DNA of 64,000 nucleotides, from contig NZ_LQIN01000002.1 of assembly GCF_001500065.1 (NCBI RefSeq), forward strand, positions 62,001 to 126,000, written 5' to 3'. Made by a program: the position numbers and the translations under genes. This document shows, one piece after another, positions 8,106 to 16,012 of this stretch. Position 1 is the first letter of the stretch, and each line of letters opens with the position of its first letter. Below the pieces are notes generated by a model. The model was given only the letters and a program-made list of their open reading frames with translations. It had not been told where the DNA came from and did no database searches. Origin of the DNA: Mycobacterium sp. IS-3022. GTDB taxonomy: Bacteria > Actinomycetota > Actinomycetes > Mycobacteriales > Mycobacteriaceae.

Positions 8106-9347
8106 GTGCTTCCGATAGACGAATCCACCAGCGCCGCCGAAGCCGTCGCCGCAGTCGAGCAGTGGGTGTCGGCCGAGGTGCCCGCGCAATGGCGGACCGC
8201 GGCGGCCGACGGGCCCAAAGCGTTGCGCGCGGTGCGCAGTCCAGCCGACTACCGCGCCTGGTATCCGGCATTCGCGGACTCGGGACTGGTGGCGCCGACC
8301 TGGCTGCCCGAACACGGCGGTCTCGGCATCGGCAACGACGTCGCTCGCGCCATCGAGAACGTGATCGCCCCGCTGCGGCTCACTCGGCTCAATCCGTTGG
8401 GGCTCAACAACGCCGCCGCGGCCCTGTTCAGCCACGGAACCGAAGAGCAGCGGCGGCGCTTCCTGCCGCCCATCGTCCGCAACGAGGAGAAGTGGTGTCA
8501 GCTCTTCAGTGAGCCCGGCGCGGGCTCCGACCTGGCGTCGCTGGCGACCAGAGCGGTGCGCGACGGCGACCACTGGGTGATCTCCGGGCAGAAGGTGTGG
8601 ACCACCTGGGCCGACGAGGCGGACTTCGCGATCCTGCTCGCCCGCACGGATCCCGATCAGCCGAAGCACAAGGGCATCACGTACTTCCTGCTCGACATGC
8701 ACCAGCCGGGTGTCGAAGTGCGGCCGCTGCGTCAGATCACCGGTGAGGCGGAATTCAACGAAGTTTTCCTCGACGGCGCACGGGTGCTCGATGCGCATCG
8801 GGTCGGGGAGGTCAACGACGGCTGGCGGGTCAGCGCGTCGACCCTGTCGAGCGAACGACAAATGGTGTCGGGGTCGGGCTCCGGCGGCATGGGCCGCCTC
8901 GGCGGCTCCAGCGCAGAGCGGTTGATCGCACTGGCCCAGGAGACCGGGCGGTGGGACGACCCCGTCGTGCGAGGCAAGATCATGCGGCTCTGGGCGCAGG
9001 AGCAGATCCGCGGCTGGACCAACGCCCGTGTGTGCGCGGCCCTTTCGGCCGGTCAATCTCCCGGAGCGGCGTCCTCGATCGGCAAGGTGCATCAGGCCAC
9101 GCTCAACCAGCAGATCCAGGACCTCATGGTGGACCTACTGGGCACCGCCGCGGTGGCATGGCCGGCCACCGACGATCCCGACATGTTGCCGCGTGAGGTG
9201 CAGGGCATGATGCGCAGCCTCGCCAATGGCACCGAAGGCGGCACGACCGACATCAACAAGAACATCCTCGGCGAACGCGTGCTCGGCCTGCCGAAAGAGC
9301 CGGACCCGTGGAAAGGAAAGCCCTGGAAGGAGATTCCACGCTCTTGA
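8106..9347 (+). CDS. Acyl-CoA dehydrogenase (FadE)
   Basis: 413 residues from GTG at 8106, two bases after the previous stop. All three acyl-CoA dehydrogenase domains are visible: the N-terminal helical part (WLPEHGGLGIGNDVA), the middle beta domain (QLFSEPGAGSDLASL, then WVISGQKVWTTWA), and the C-terminal FAD-binding part ending NKNILGERVLGLPKE. The enzyme introduces the alpha-beta double bond into an acyl-CoA using FAD. It stands alone in its operon, unlike the paired short/long FadEs elsewhere in the window, so a homotetramer is likely. Its 3' end overlaps the next crotonase. Confidence 0.88.
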   Translation: MLPIDESTSAAEAVAAVEQWVSAEVPAQWRTAAADGPKALRAVRSPADYRAWYPAFADSGLVAPTWLPEHGGLGIGNDVARAIENVIAPLRLTRLNPLGLNNAAAALFSHGTEEQRRRFLPPIVRNEEKWCQLFSEPGAGSDLASLATRAVRDGDHWVISGQKVWTTWADEADFAILLARTDPDQPKHKGITYFLLDMHQPGVEVRPLRQITGEAEFNEVFLDGARVLDAHRVGEVNDGWRVSASTLSSERQMVSGSGSGGMGRLGGSSAERLIALAQETGRWDDPVVRGKIMRLWAQEQIRGWTNARVCAALSAGQSPGAASSIGKVHQATLNQQIQDLMVDLLGTAAVAWPATDDPDMLPREVQGMMRSLANGTEGGTTDINKNILGERVLGLPKEPDPWKGKPWKEIPRS

Positions 9348-10156
9348 GCGGCTACGAGCGACTGATCGTCGAGAAATCCGACGGCGTCGGCTGGCTCATC
9401 TTGGATCGCCCCGATGCCGGCAACGCATTCGATGCGCTGATGCTCGACGAACTCGAGGCCGCGTGGGCCCAATTGGACGCGGACCCCGACGTGCACGTCA
9501 TCGTGAACACCGCCAACGGCAAGGCGTTCTGCACCGGCATGGATGTGGTTCAGGTCGCCAGGGACAAGCAGGCCATGCGCAAGCATTCGCGCCGGACCCG
9601 GGACGCCGAGCTGAAGATCTCGTCCTGGCACTGCGGCGTGTGGAAGCCGGTGATCGCGGCGGTGAACGGGGTGTGCGCTGGCGGTGGTCTGCATCTGGTC
9701 GCCGACGCCGACATCGTCATCGCCGCCGAGGAGGCAACGTTCGTCGATCCGCACGTATCGGTGGGGCAGGCGGTCGCGTATGAGGCGATCACGCTGCTGC
9801 GCAAGTCTCCGATGGAGGCGATCACCCGAATGACGCTGAGCGGCAAAGGCGAACGGATCTCGGCGACGCGCGCATACGAGTTGGGCATCGTCTCGGAGGT
9901 GGTGCCGGCGGGTCGACTCCGGGCGGCGGCCGGACAGCTCGCCGCGGCCATCGCGACCAACTCACCCACCGCGATGCGCGCCACGAAGAAGGCGTTGTGG
10001 AATTCCCTGGAGGTCGGCCTGTCCGACGCCAGAACCGCGGCCACCGCGGAGATCTGGCGTTTGCGTGATCACCCCGACCATGCCGAAGGGGTGCGGGCGT
10101 GGCGCGAGAAGCGTCCAGCACGCTGGCAACCGCTTGAACCGGTGGAGGTTTCGTGA
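9344..10156 (+). CDS. Crotonase-family enzyme, first of a tandem paralogous pair
   Basis: 270 residues if translation starts at TTG 9344, which overlaps the FadE stop (TTGA) exactly as GTGA and ATGA do at neighbouring junctions. It then aligns end to end with its paralog at 10153, whose N-terminus is YQRLIVE against YERLIVE here. An in-frame ATG at 9308 would add 12 residues. Oxyanion segments FCTGMDV and AGGGLHLVADAD are present. Both canonical catalytic glutamates are replaced by His (GGGLH and VDPHVSVG). Roughly half the residues match the downstream paralog by eye, so this is an old tandem duplication. Confidence 0.82.
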   Translation: MSGYERLIVEKSDGVGWLILDRPDAGNAFDALMLDELEAAWAQLDADPDVHVIVNTANGKAFCTGMDVVQVARDKQAMRKHSRRTRDAELKISSWHCGVWKPVIAAVNGVCAGGGLHLVADADIVIAAEEATFVDPHVSVGQAVAYEAITLLRKSPMEAITRMTLSGKGERISATRAYELGIVSEVVPAGRLRAAAGQLAAAIATNSPTAMRATKKALWNSLEVGLSDARTAATAEIWRLRDHPDHAEGVRAWREKRPARWQPLEPVEVS

Positions 10157-10953
10157 CCTATCAGAGGTTGATCGTCGAGCGGCACGGTCCGGTCGGCTGG
10201 ATCACCAACAACCGGCCCCACCATCTCAACGCGTACGACCAGACGATGCGCGAAGAGTTTCCCAAGGCATGGGCGGAACTGGACGCCGACCCCGATGTGC
10301 GCGTGATCGTGCACACCGGCAACGGCAGGGCGTTCCAGGTGGGCGCAGACGTCGAGGATCTCGACGGCGAGGGCGTGCAGCAGTTCCAGGAGACCATGCG
10401 GACCCTGGACCTGAAGCTGACGGGGTGGCATTGCAACGTCGGTAAGCCCGTCATCACCGCAGTCAACGGAGTGTGCGCGGGCGGCGGGCTGCACTGGGTC
10501 GCCGACGCCGACATCGTCATCGCGTCGTCCGACGCCACGTTCGTCGACCCGCACGTCTCCATCGGTCAGGTCAGCGCGCTGGAGACGATTGCGCTGATGC
10601 GAAAGATGCCCGCCGAGGCGGTATTACGCATGGCGCTCGTCGGCAGCCATGAACGACTCACCGCCCAACGGGCATACGAGCTGGGCATGATCAGCCAGGT
10701 GGTGGACCCGCCCGAACGGTTGCGCGACGTCGCGCAGCAACTGGCCGAGAAGATCGCCAGGAACTCGCCCGCCGCGATGCGGGCCACCAAACGCGCGCTG
10801 TGGGGTGCGCTCGAGCACGGCCTGACCGACGCGTGCCGCGAGGGCGCCAAACACCTGACGTCGATGTGGGGCCATCCCGACCAGAACGAGGGCCCACAGG
10901 CATTCGCCGACAAGCGGACTCCCAATTGGCGACCGCTGGAGGCAGACTCGTGA
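10153..10953 (+). CDS. Crotonase-family enzyme, second of the tandem pair
   Basis: 266 residues, GTG start overlapping the previous stop (GTGA). Same layout as the upstream paralog, with AGGGLHWVADAD and VDPHVSIGQ, so it also carries His at both usual glutamate positions. A difference is FQVGADV in place of FCTGMDV at the first oxyanion loop, which may mark a different acyl substrate. It is followed by a ligase gene with another GTGA overlap. The pair may act on two positions or stereoisomers of the same pathway; that is inference. Confidence 0.82.
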   Translation: MTYQRLIVERHGPVGWITNNRPHHLNAYDQTMREEFPKAWAELDADPDVRVIVHTGNGRAFQVGADVEDLDGEGVQQFQETMRTLDLKLTGWHCNVGKPVITAVNGVCAGGGLHWVADADIVIASSDATFVDPHVSIGQVSALETIALMRKMPAEAVLRMALVGSHERLTAQRAYELGMISQVVDPPERLRDVAQQLAEKIARNSPAAMRATKRALWGALEHGLTDACREGAKHLTSMWGHPDQNEGPQAFADKRTPNWRPLEADS

Positions 10954-12401
10954 GTCTCACCGAGCTGCTGGCCGGTCTTCCCGACACCGCTGTGCACACG
11001 CTGACGGTCGACGTTTCGCGCGACGACCTCGTGACAAGCGTGGAGCGCCTGGGCGCGATGCTCGCCGAAGCCGGCCTCGCGACCGGCCAGGTCGTCGCGG
11101 CGATGCTGCCCAACAACGCCACCACCGTCGCGGCGCTGTTCGGCACGTGGCGTGCCGGCGGCGTCTACACACCCCTCAACCCGAGGGCCGCCGATGCGGA
11201 GGTGGCCTCCCAACTCGAAACCCTCAAACCCGTCGCGGTCATCACGACGCCGGAACTGGCCCAACGATTCCCCGGATTCGCCCTACCTGTCGTCTCCGGA
11301 TCGGGATTGGAGTGGACGCTCACGCCGGTTACCGGCAGGCCCGACGAGCCGCGGCAGTACGACTCGGATGTCGCGCTGCTGCAATTCACGTCCGGAACCA
11401 CAGGTCCCCCGAAGCCAGTGCCGCTGCGGCACGCCACCGTGCTCGACCTGATCGACCGGCTGCTGGCCAAACTCCGGGGGACAAACAGTCCGAGCCGCAA
11501 CGCAAATCGGGTGCCGATGCCCAACCTGGTGCCACTGTCGTTGTCCCTGTGGGCGGGCATCTACCAGGTGTTGTTCGCTTTTCGGGCGGGCTCCGGCGTG
11601 GTGCTGATGGACCGATTCTCACCGGCGGATTTCGCGGCGCTGGTGAAGCGCCACCAGCTGCGCTCTACGGTCCTGCCCCCGGCAGCGCTGACCATGGTGC
11701 TGCACGACGAGTCGGTCACCGACCTGTCGCCGCTGAAGATCGTCCGGTCCATCACCGCTCCCCTGTCGCCCGTTCAGGCCGCCCGGTTCCGCGACAAGTT
11801 CGGTGTGCTCGTGCTGAATTCCTACGGCCAAACGGAACTCGGCGGAGAGGTCGTCGGCTGGTCGGCCGCCGACGCCCGCGAATGGGGTGAGACGAAACTC
11901 GGTTCCGTCGGGCGTCCCCTGCCCGGCATCGACGTCATGATCGCCGACGACGAGGTGATGGTCCGCACCCCGACTACCGCGGCCCGCAAGATCGACCCCG
12001 CCTTCCTCGACAGGCTCACCGACGACGGCTGGTTCCACACCGGCGACCTCGGCTGGTTCGACGAGGACGGGTTTCTCTGGCTCGACGGGCGGGTGTCCGA
12101 CATGATCAACCGCGGCGGGCTGAAGGTGTTCCCCGGCACCGTCGAAGACGTGTTGCTCGCGGCCGATGGGGTGCGCGAGGCCGCCGTTGTGGGAGTTCCC
12201 GACGAGCGACTCGGTGAAGTGCCGTGGGCGTTCGTCGCATGTGCCGACGACGCGCCCAGCGAAGACGACCTGATCACCTGGTGTCGCGAGCGCCTGACGC
12301 CCTATCGAGTTCCCGTGCGGGTGGTGTTCGTCGAGCGACTACCACGCAACGACGTCGGCAAGGTCGTCAAACGCGAACTCGCAGCGCTGGCCGACGCATA
12401 G
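10950..12401 (+). CDS. Acyl-CoA ligase (AMP-binding, FadD type)
   Basis: 483 residues, short for a FadD because the N-terminal domain begins late. Motifs: P-loop FTSGTTGPPKP (the usual Gly after Lys is Pro), NSYGQTELGGE, WFHTGDLGW, the hinge WLDGRVSDMINRGGLKV and the catalytic Lys in NDVGKVVKRE. The GTG start at 10950 overlaps the previous stop, which fixes it. As the last gene of the coupled operon it probably activates the acid that the upstream enzymes then degrade. The unusual P-loop proline is the only oddity. Confidence 0.87.
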   Translation: MSLTELLAGLPDTAVHTLTVDVSRDDLVTSVERLGAMLAEAGLATGQVVAAMLPNNATTVAALFGTWRAGGVYTPLNPRAADAEVASQLETLKPVAVITTPELAQRFPGFALPVVSGSGLEWTLTPVTGRPDEPRQYDSDVALLQFTSGTTGPPKPVPLRHATVLDLIDRLLAKLRGTNSPSRNANRVPMPNLVPLSLSLWAGIYQVLFAFRAGSGVVLMDRFSPADFAALVKRHQLRSTVLPPAALTMVLHDESVTDLSPLKIVRSITAPLSPVQAARFRDKFGVLVLNSYGQTELGGEVVGWSAADAREWGETKLGSVGRPLPGIDVMIADDEVMVRTPTTAARKIDPAFLDRLTDDGWFHTGDLGWFDEDGFLWLDGRVSDMINRGGLKVFPGTVEDVLLAADGVREAAVVGVPDERLGEVPWAFVACADDAPSEDDLITWCRERLTPYRVPVRVVFVERLPRNDVGKVVKRELAALADA

Positions 12402-12537
12402 GGCCCAACTCTGCGACGAACGGCCACGAACGCTCAGGTATGTACGCCAGCACTCGGCGTGTCGCGTACAAGCTTGAGCGCTCGCCGCGGTGGTGATGAT
12501 CCATGGCGGCGGCGAAACCCTCGCGCAGCTGCGCATC
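12402..12537. other. Intergenic stretch without recognised feature
   Basis: The gap between the ligase stop and the operators at 12538-12579. I see no open frame with a plausible start and no strong hairpin here. It may hold the terminator of the upstream operon and the promoter of the membrane cassette, but neither can be shown. Confidence 0.4.
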
Positions 12538-12579
12538 TGGAAATGATGCTTCTCATTATTGAGAACAGTGCTATTCTCG
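12538..12579. promoter_or_regulatory. Clustered operator region, copies J and K, upstream of the membrane cassette
   Basis: Two overlapping-class elements. Copy J (12538-12555) reads TGGAAAT-GATG-CTTCTCA, the fixed N4 form of the window-wide motif with 11 of 14 arm positions. Copy K (12560-12579) reads TGAGAAC-AGTGCT-ATTCTCG with spacing six. Between them TTCTCA-TTAT-TGAGAA (12550-12565) is a perfect inverted repeat. Starts are 22 bp apart, two helical turns, which suits cooperative binding. The first cassette start codon is at 12617. Confidence 0.55.
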
Positions 12580-12616
12580 CTCAGGATTGAGGTTTTCGCA
12601 GGTAAAGGGGCCAATA

Positions 12617-12715
12617 GTGTGGCAAGAACTCGTCCGACTGGCCGTGACGTGGGGTGTGATGTGCGGACTGGTCGCGTTCTTCTACTGGATGCTGGGCAAC
12701 ATCGGCACGTTCTGA
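12617..12715 (+). CDS. Small single-span membrane protein, 32 residues (unrecognised)
   Basis: GTG start with AAAGGGG upstream; 32 codons then TGA. The peptide begins with a short amphipathic stretch (WQELVRLAV) and then a hydrophobic helix centred on WGVMCGLVAFFYWML, ending GNIGTF. It is too short for a usual gene caller. Support comes from the ribosome binding site, the membrane-helix composition and its place 21 bases before another small membrane protein, with two larger membrane proteins following. I do not recognise it. It may be a structural subunit of a membrane complex with its neighbours. Confidence 0.6.
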   Translation: MWQELVRLAVTWGVMCGLVAFFYWMLGNIGTF

Positions 12716-12736
12716 TCGGGCAGGGTTAGGAATTCC

Positions 12737-12856
12737 ATGAATGAACAGGATCGGCGCCGCAAACGCGGGTTGATCGCGTTTCAGATCTTCATCTACGGCG
12801 TGCTGATTGCGATGTTCGCGATCCAGGTTCAGATGTACTTCACCAGGGATTGGTAG
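12737..12856 (+). CDS. Small single-span membrane protein, 39 residues (unrecognised)
   Basis: ATG at 12737, 39 codons, TAG. The N-terminus is strongly basic (QDRRRKRG), followed by one transmembrane helix (about residues 12-34) and a short tail YFTRDW. By the positive-inside rule the N-terminus is cytoplasmic. A GGTTAGGAA segment lies upstream as a weak ribosome binding site. It is second in a run of four membrane-protein genes with gaps of 21, 8 and 15 bases. No family recognised; the charge pattern and context argue for a real microprotein. Confidence 0.62.
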   Translation: MNEQDRRRKRGLIAFQIFIYGVLIAMFAIQVQMYFTRDW

Positions 12857-12864
12857 GCCCGACG

Positions 12865-13548
12865 ATGAGCTTGAACCCGTCACTCACCATGGACGAGCAC
12901 GAGGCACGAACGCGCGATGCGCAACGGCGCGCGGATCTGTGGTGCATCGCCGGTACGGCACTCATGGGCACCCTGGTTCTGGGCATCGTCGGCCTGCCGG
13001 TGTTCTGCCGCGGCATCTATCTGTTGAGAAAGGCGCAACGCGACGGCTTGTCGGTCAGGCCGATGATGGTCACACTGATCGGTTACGTCATCATCCTCGA
13101 CGGTGCGATCAACAGCATCGGCTGGGCGCTCGATCTATTCGCCAATCACGCCCTGATCACCCGCACCGTCTTCACCGCGTGGGGCAACTGGATCGACGGC
13201 GGGTATTTCTGGCATTACAACGAACTCTGGATCGGCGGTGCAGGCGCCCCAGGGGAAAAGGCGTGGGTGATGGTCTGCGTCCTGATCGTGTTCCCGATGC
13301 GGATCGCGGCCGCGATCGCACTGCTGCAGATGAAGCGTTGGGGACACCAGTGGACGATTGTGACGTGCTGGTTCGGCGTGGTCATATGGACCGGCTACAT
13401 CTTCAATATGACGATGTACGCCGATGTCCGTTATGCCGCAGTCGGTTTGCCTGTTTTCGGGTGGTGGGCGTTCAACATCTTCTACATCACACCGTTCCTC
13501 GCCATCCCGTATCTCCACACCGTAAATCGAGAAATCTTCTCCGACTAG
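12865..13548 (+). CDS. Polytopic membrane protein, 227 residues (unrecognised)
   Basis: Five predicted membrane helices: about residues 26-48, 67-91, 132-154, 163-183 and 193-216. The region between helices 2 and 3 is rich in aromatic residues and has a single His (GNWIDGGYFWHYNELW). This could face a lipid substrate or bind a metal, but that is only a possibility. ATG at 12865 lies eight bases after the preceding small gene. I cannot place it in a family with confidence. The two flanking one-helix microproteins and the following one-helix protein suggest a multi-subunit membrane enzyme or transporter in a lipid-catabolic setting. Confidence 0.75.
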   Translation: MSLNPSLTMDEHEARTRDAQRRADLWCIAGTALMGTLVLGIVGLPVFCRGIYLLRKAQRDGLSVRPMMVTLIGYVIILDGAINSIGWALDLFANHALITRTVFTAWGNWIDGGYFWHYNELWIGGAGAPGEKAWVMVCVLIVFPMRIAAAIALLQMKRWGHQWTIVTCWFGVVIWTGYIFNMTMYADVRYAAVGLPVFGWWAFNIFYITPFLAIPYLHTVNREIFSD

Positions 13549-13563
13549 CCTGGCGAAAGGACC

Positions 13564-13983
13564 GTGGTGTCTAGCACAACTGAGTCAACGGCTTCGGAAG
13601 AGTCGCTACCTCTCGGAACCACCTCCACGTGGGCGCGTATGCACAAGTGGCTCAAGCGCGGGCTGTACTTCTGCCTCTTCGGATTGGTCATCGAGGGGTC
13701 GCTGACCGTCCCGGTGATGGCGGTCTGGTACGGCTGGCCGACGCTGTCACTGACCGAGATCTGCAGTGAACTGCTGAAGGTGCGTTATTCCGACGACAGC
13801 CTCGAATGCCAGCAGCCCTACCCGATCGGCGGGCCCCCGCTTGGTGGCGCCCCGGAGGCGGCCGGCCAACAGACCGCACGCGACGAGTGGGGTGTCCAAC
13901 CCAAGCCGAAGTACGAATCCATCGGATTCCGAGAATTGGTGAAGATCCACGAAGAGCGCACGGCGCAGCATCCGAGCCGCTGA
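13564..13983 (+). CDS. Single-span membrane protein, 139 residues (unrecognised)
   Basis: A polar N-terminal tail of about 30 residues is followed by one membrane helix (about 33-56, [21 protein letters not shown]). A Pro/Gly-rich segment ([15 protein letters not shown]) and a charged C-terminus ([13 protein letters not shown]) complete it. Two cysteines (EICSEL, LECQQP) flank the post-helix segment and could form a disulfide if it is outside the cell. Consecutive GTG codons at 13564 and 13567 are both possible starts after AAAGGA. It is the last membrane member of the cassette, and the next gene starts one base after its stop. Confidence 0.72.
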   Translation: MVSSTTESTASEESLPLGTTSTWARMHKWLKRGLYFCLFGLVIEGSLTVPVMAVWYGWPTLSLTEICSELLKVRYSDDSLECQQPYPIGGPPLGGAPEAAGQQTARDEWGVQPKPKYESIGFRELVKIHEERTAQHPSR

Positions 13984-13984
13984 C

Positions 13985-14578
13985 ATGGCTGCTTCGACGG
14001 TCGTCGTGGGTCCGGCCGACGGGCTGACGCGCGAGTTGGCGGACAGACTCGGCGGGGTCGTCGTGGCGCCGGACAGCGAACTGCCGTCGGATCTCACGGG
14101 CGCGGTCATCGTCGCCGGTCCTCCAGCGAAGTCTGTCGAGGCGGCCGGGCTGAGCGGTGACGATTGGCATCGCCTGGTGGACGAACCGATGTGGCACACA
14201 CTCGCCGCGCTCCAACGCGCACGGTCGGCTTTCGGGAAAGACGGTGGTCGAATCGTCGTGGTGGTTCCGACGATCGGTATGGCGGGTGCCGCCGGACTCG
14301 TTGCATACACCACCGCAGTCGAAGGCATTCGCGCAATGACGAAATCGTCTGCTCGACAATGGGCGTCGCACGGAGTCGGCGTCAATCTCGTGGCCGTGCC
14401 GCTGTCTATGTTCAGCGACGACGGCGACGCCGCTCATCTCACCGTTGCGGCCGTTGCCGCCGATTCGACCCTGATTCGCACCGTCGCCGAGTCGGTGGCG
14501 TTTCTGCTGCGGGCGGACCTGAAACATCTTGCCGGAGAGACGATCGTCGCCGACGGCGGGTCTGTGATGCTGCCGTGA
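13985..14578 (+). CDS. Degenerate SDR-fold protein (lacks cofactor and catalytic motifs)
   Basis: 197 residues, shorter than active SDRs. The glycine-rich cofactor motif is missing (N-terminus reads VVVGPADGLTRELA). At the usual Tyr-x3-Lys site the sequence is AYTTAVEG, keeping Tyr but not Lys. The C-terminus (GETIVADGGSVMLP) is clearly SDR-like. It overlaps by GTGA with a complete SDR, so it is likely an inactive partner forming a heteromer with that enzyme or a scaffold. It starts one base after the last membrane-cassette gene, linking SDR pair and membrane proteins in one transcript. Confidence 0.72.
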   Translation: MAASTVVVGPADGLTRELADRLGGVVVAPDSELPSDLTGAVIVAGPPAKSVEAAGLSGDDWHRLVDEPMWHTLAALQRARSAFGKDGGRIVVVVPTIGMAGAAGLVAYTTAVEGIRAMTKSSARQWASHGVGVNLVAVPLSMFSDDGDAAHLTVAAVAADSTLIRTVAESVAFLLRADLKHLAGETIVADGGSVMLP

Positions 14579-15333
14579 GCCTTGCGGGGTTGACCACGAT
14601 GGTCACCGGCGCCGGCGGCGGTGTGGGCCGCGGCATCGCGATGGCGCTGGCCGCCGAGGGCGCATACGTCGTCGTGGCCACCAGGTCCGAGACCGGACGG
14701 GCCGTAGTGGACGAGATCAGCGCACGAGGCCACCACGCGATGTGGGCGCGATGCGATGTCACCGACCGTGATGCCGTCGCCGGCGCAGTCGATCTCGCCG
14801 TCACCACCACTGGCCGACTCGATGCCGTAGTGCACAACGCCACGAGCAACATGTCCAGCCAGCCGCATCAGCTGGTCGACGTCGACCGTTCGCTGTGGAC
14901 CGACCACTACTCGGTGTCGCTACGCGGAGCACATCACTGCGCCGCCACGGCCTTTGACGCACTCAAGGAGCGTGGCGGCACATTCATCGTCATGAGCTCA
15001 CCGGCCGGAATCGAAGGCAGCGCGACGCTGCCCCTCTACGCCACGATGAAGGGTGCGCTGCGCGGCTTCGCCAAGAGCCTGGCGCGCGAGTGGGCCCCGC
15101 ACGCGATCACGGTCAACGTCGTATCGCCCCTGGCGTATTCGCCCGCGATGGCCGCAGCGATCGATGCCGAACCCGCGATGGAGGAGCGGCTGTCTCGCCG
15201 CATTCCGCTGGGTCGGATCGGCGACCCGGAGCACGATATCGGCTCGGCCGTCGCCTTCCTGGTCGGCCCCCAGGCGCGCTACGTCACCGGTCAGACGCTC
15301 GGCGTCGACGGCGGTCACTACACGAATCTGTAG
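14575..15333 (+). CDS. SDR family oxidoreductase (complete active site)
   Basis: 252 residues, GTG start overlapping the previous stop. Cofactor motif MVTGAGGGVGRGIA, catalytic Ser in VMSSPAGIEG and Tyr/Lys in PLYATMKGAL, ending TGQTLGVDGGHYTN. A classical NAD(P)-dependent alcohol dehydrogenase/ketone reductase fold. It is the last gene of the 12.6-15.3 kb transcription unit and converges on the TetR gene 38 bases away. Its degenerate SDR neighbour suggests the functional form may be a heteromer. Confidence 0.86.
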   Translation: MSLAGLTTMVTGAGGGVGRGIAMALAAEGAYVVVATRSETGRAVVDEISARGHHAMWARCDVTDRDAVAGAVDLAVTTTGRLDAVVHNATSNMSSQPHQLVDVDRSLWTDHYSVSLRGAHHCAATAFDALKERGGTFIVMSSPAGIEGSATLPLYATMKGALRGFAKSLAREWAPHAITVNVVSPLAYSPAMAAAIDAEPAMEERLSRRIPLGRIGDPEHDIGSAVAFLVGPQARYVTGQTLGVDGGHYTNL

Positions 15334-15371
15334 AGCAGGCGCTATAAACACCGAATGCACGCCGCGGCGCT

Positions 15372-16001
15372 TCAATCTCTTGCGGGTTCGAGTGCTTGGG
15401 CGGCAATCCCGGTGACGACTGCTTCGAGAAGTGCCTCGATCTGCTTCGCATCGCTCATGGACCGATCGCCCGAGGCATACCGCGTGAACAATCCGGCGAT
15501 GAATGTGATGACCGCGTCACCCTGTGCGTTGCGTACGACGTCGTCGACTGGACCGGGGTTGATTGCCGTGACCGCCTCGTGCGCCATCGACACAATCTTG
15601 GACACGAACATTCCGAAGGTTTCGGCCAAGGCGGGATCTCTCGCCCCAACCAGCAGCAATTCCTGGCGCGCAATGTTGAGCAGCAGCCCGTCGCCTCTGG
15701 ACTGCATCACGATCAGTTCCGCCAGTCGACCGAAGGGAGAATCGGTCTTCCTCCTGGCATCAGTGACCGAGCGCAGATTCTCGCGGTCGATGGCCGCGAC
15801 TCTCTCGCCGACGCCCCGCAACAGAGCCGCCCTGGTCCGGTAGTAATAGGACGTCGTGCCGTCCGGAACATTTGCGGCCCGATCCACCTGCTGATGGGTG
15901 AGCCCGCGCGAACCTTGCTCGGCAAGAACGCGAATCCCTGCATCGCAGAGTTCGCGTCTGCGCTCGTCGCCGTCGCGCTTTCGTGGTGTGGCAATGGACA
16001 C
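15372..16001 (-). CDS. TetR-family transcriptional regulator
   Basis: 209 residues from GTG at 16001. The N-terminal helix-turn-helix is typical: RRELCDAGIRVLAEQG, LTHQQVDRAANVPDGTTSYYYRTRAALL, with the TSYYY turn usual in TetR proteins. The C-terminal ligand domain is all-helical and unassigned. It lies 11 bases downstream of an SDR gene on the same strand, so it is probably autoregulated from the promoter at 16784-16876. That promoter carries two CTCTA-N6-TAGAG inverted repeats, making this protein the best candidate to bind them and to control the divergent seven-gene operon. Confidence 0.87.
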   Translation of the reverse strand: MSIATPRKRDGDERRRELCDAGIRVLAEQGSRGLTHQQVDRAANVPDGTTSYYYRTRAALLRGVGERVAAIDRENLRSVTDARRKTDSPFGRLAELIVMQSRGDGLLLNIARQELLLVGARDPALAETFGMFVSKIVSMAHEAVTAINPGPVDDVVRNAQGDAVITFIAGLFTRYASGDRSMSDAKQIEALLEAVVTGIAAQALEPARD

Positions 16002-16012
16002 GAGTGTATCGG

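Noticed and set aside
9308..9343. ATG at 9308 as the start of the first tandem crotonase
   Set aside because: The TTG at 9344 gives a stop-start overlap like its neighbours and matches the N-terminus of the paralog; the ATG version adds an unconserved tail.
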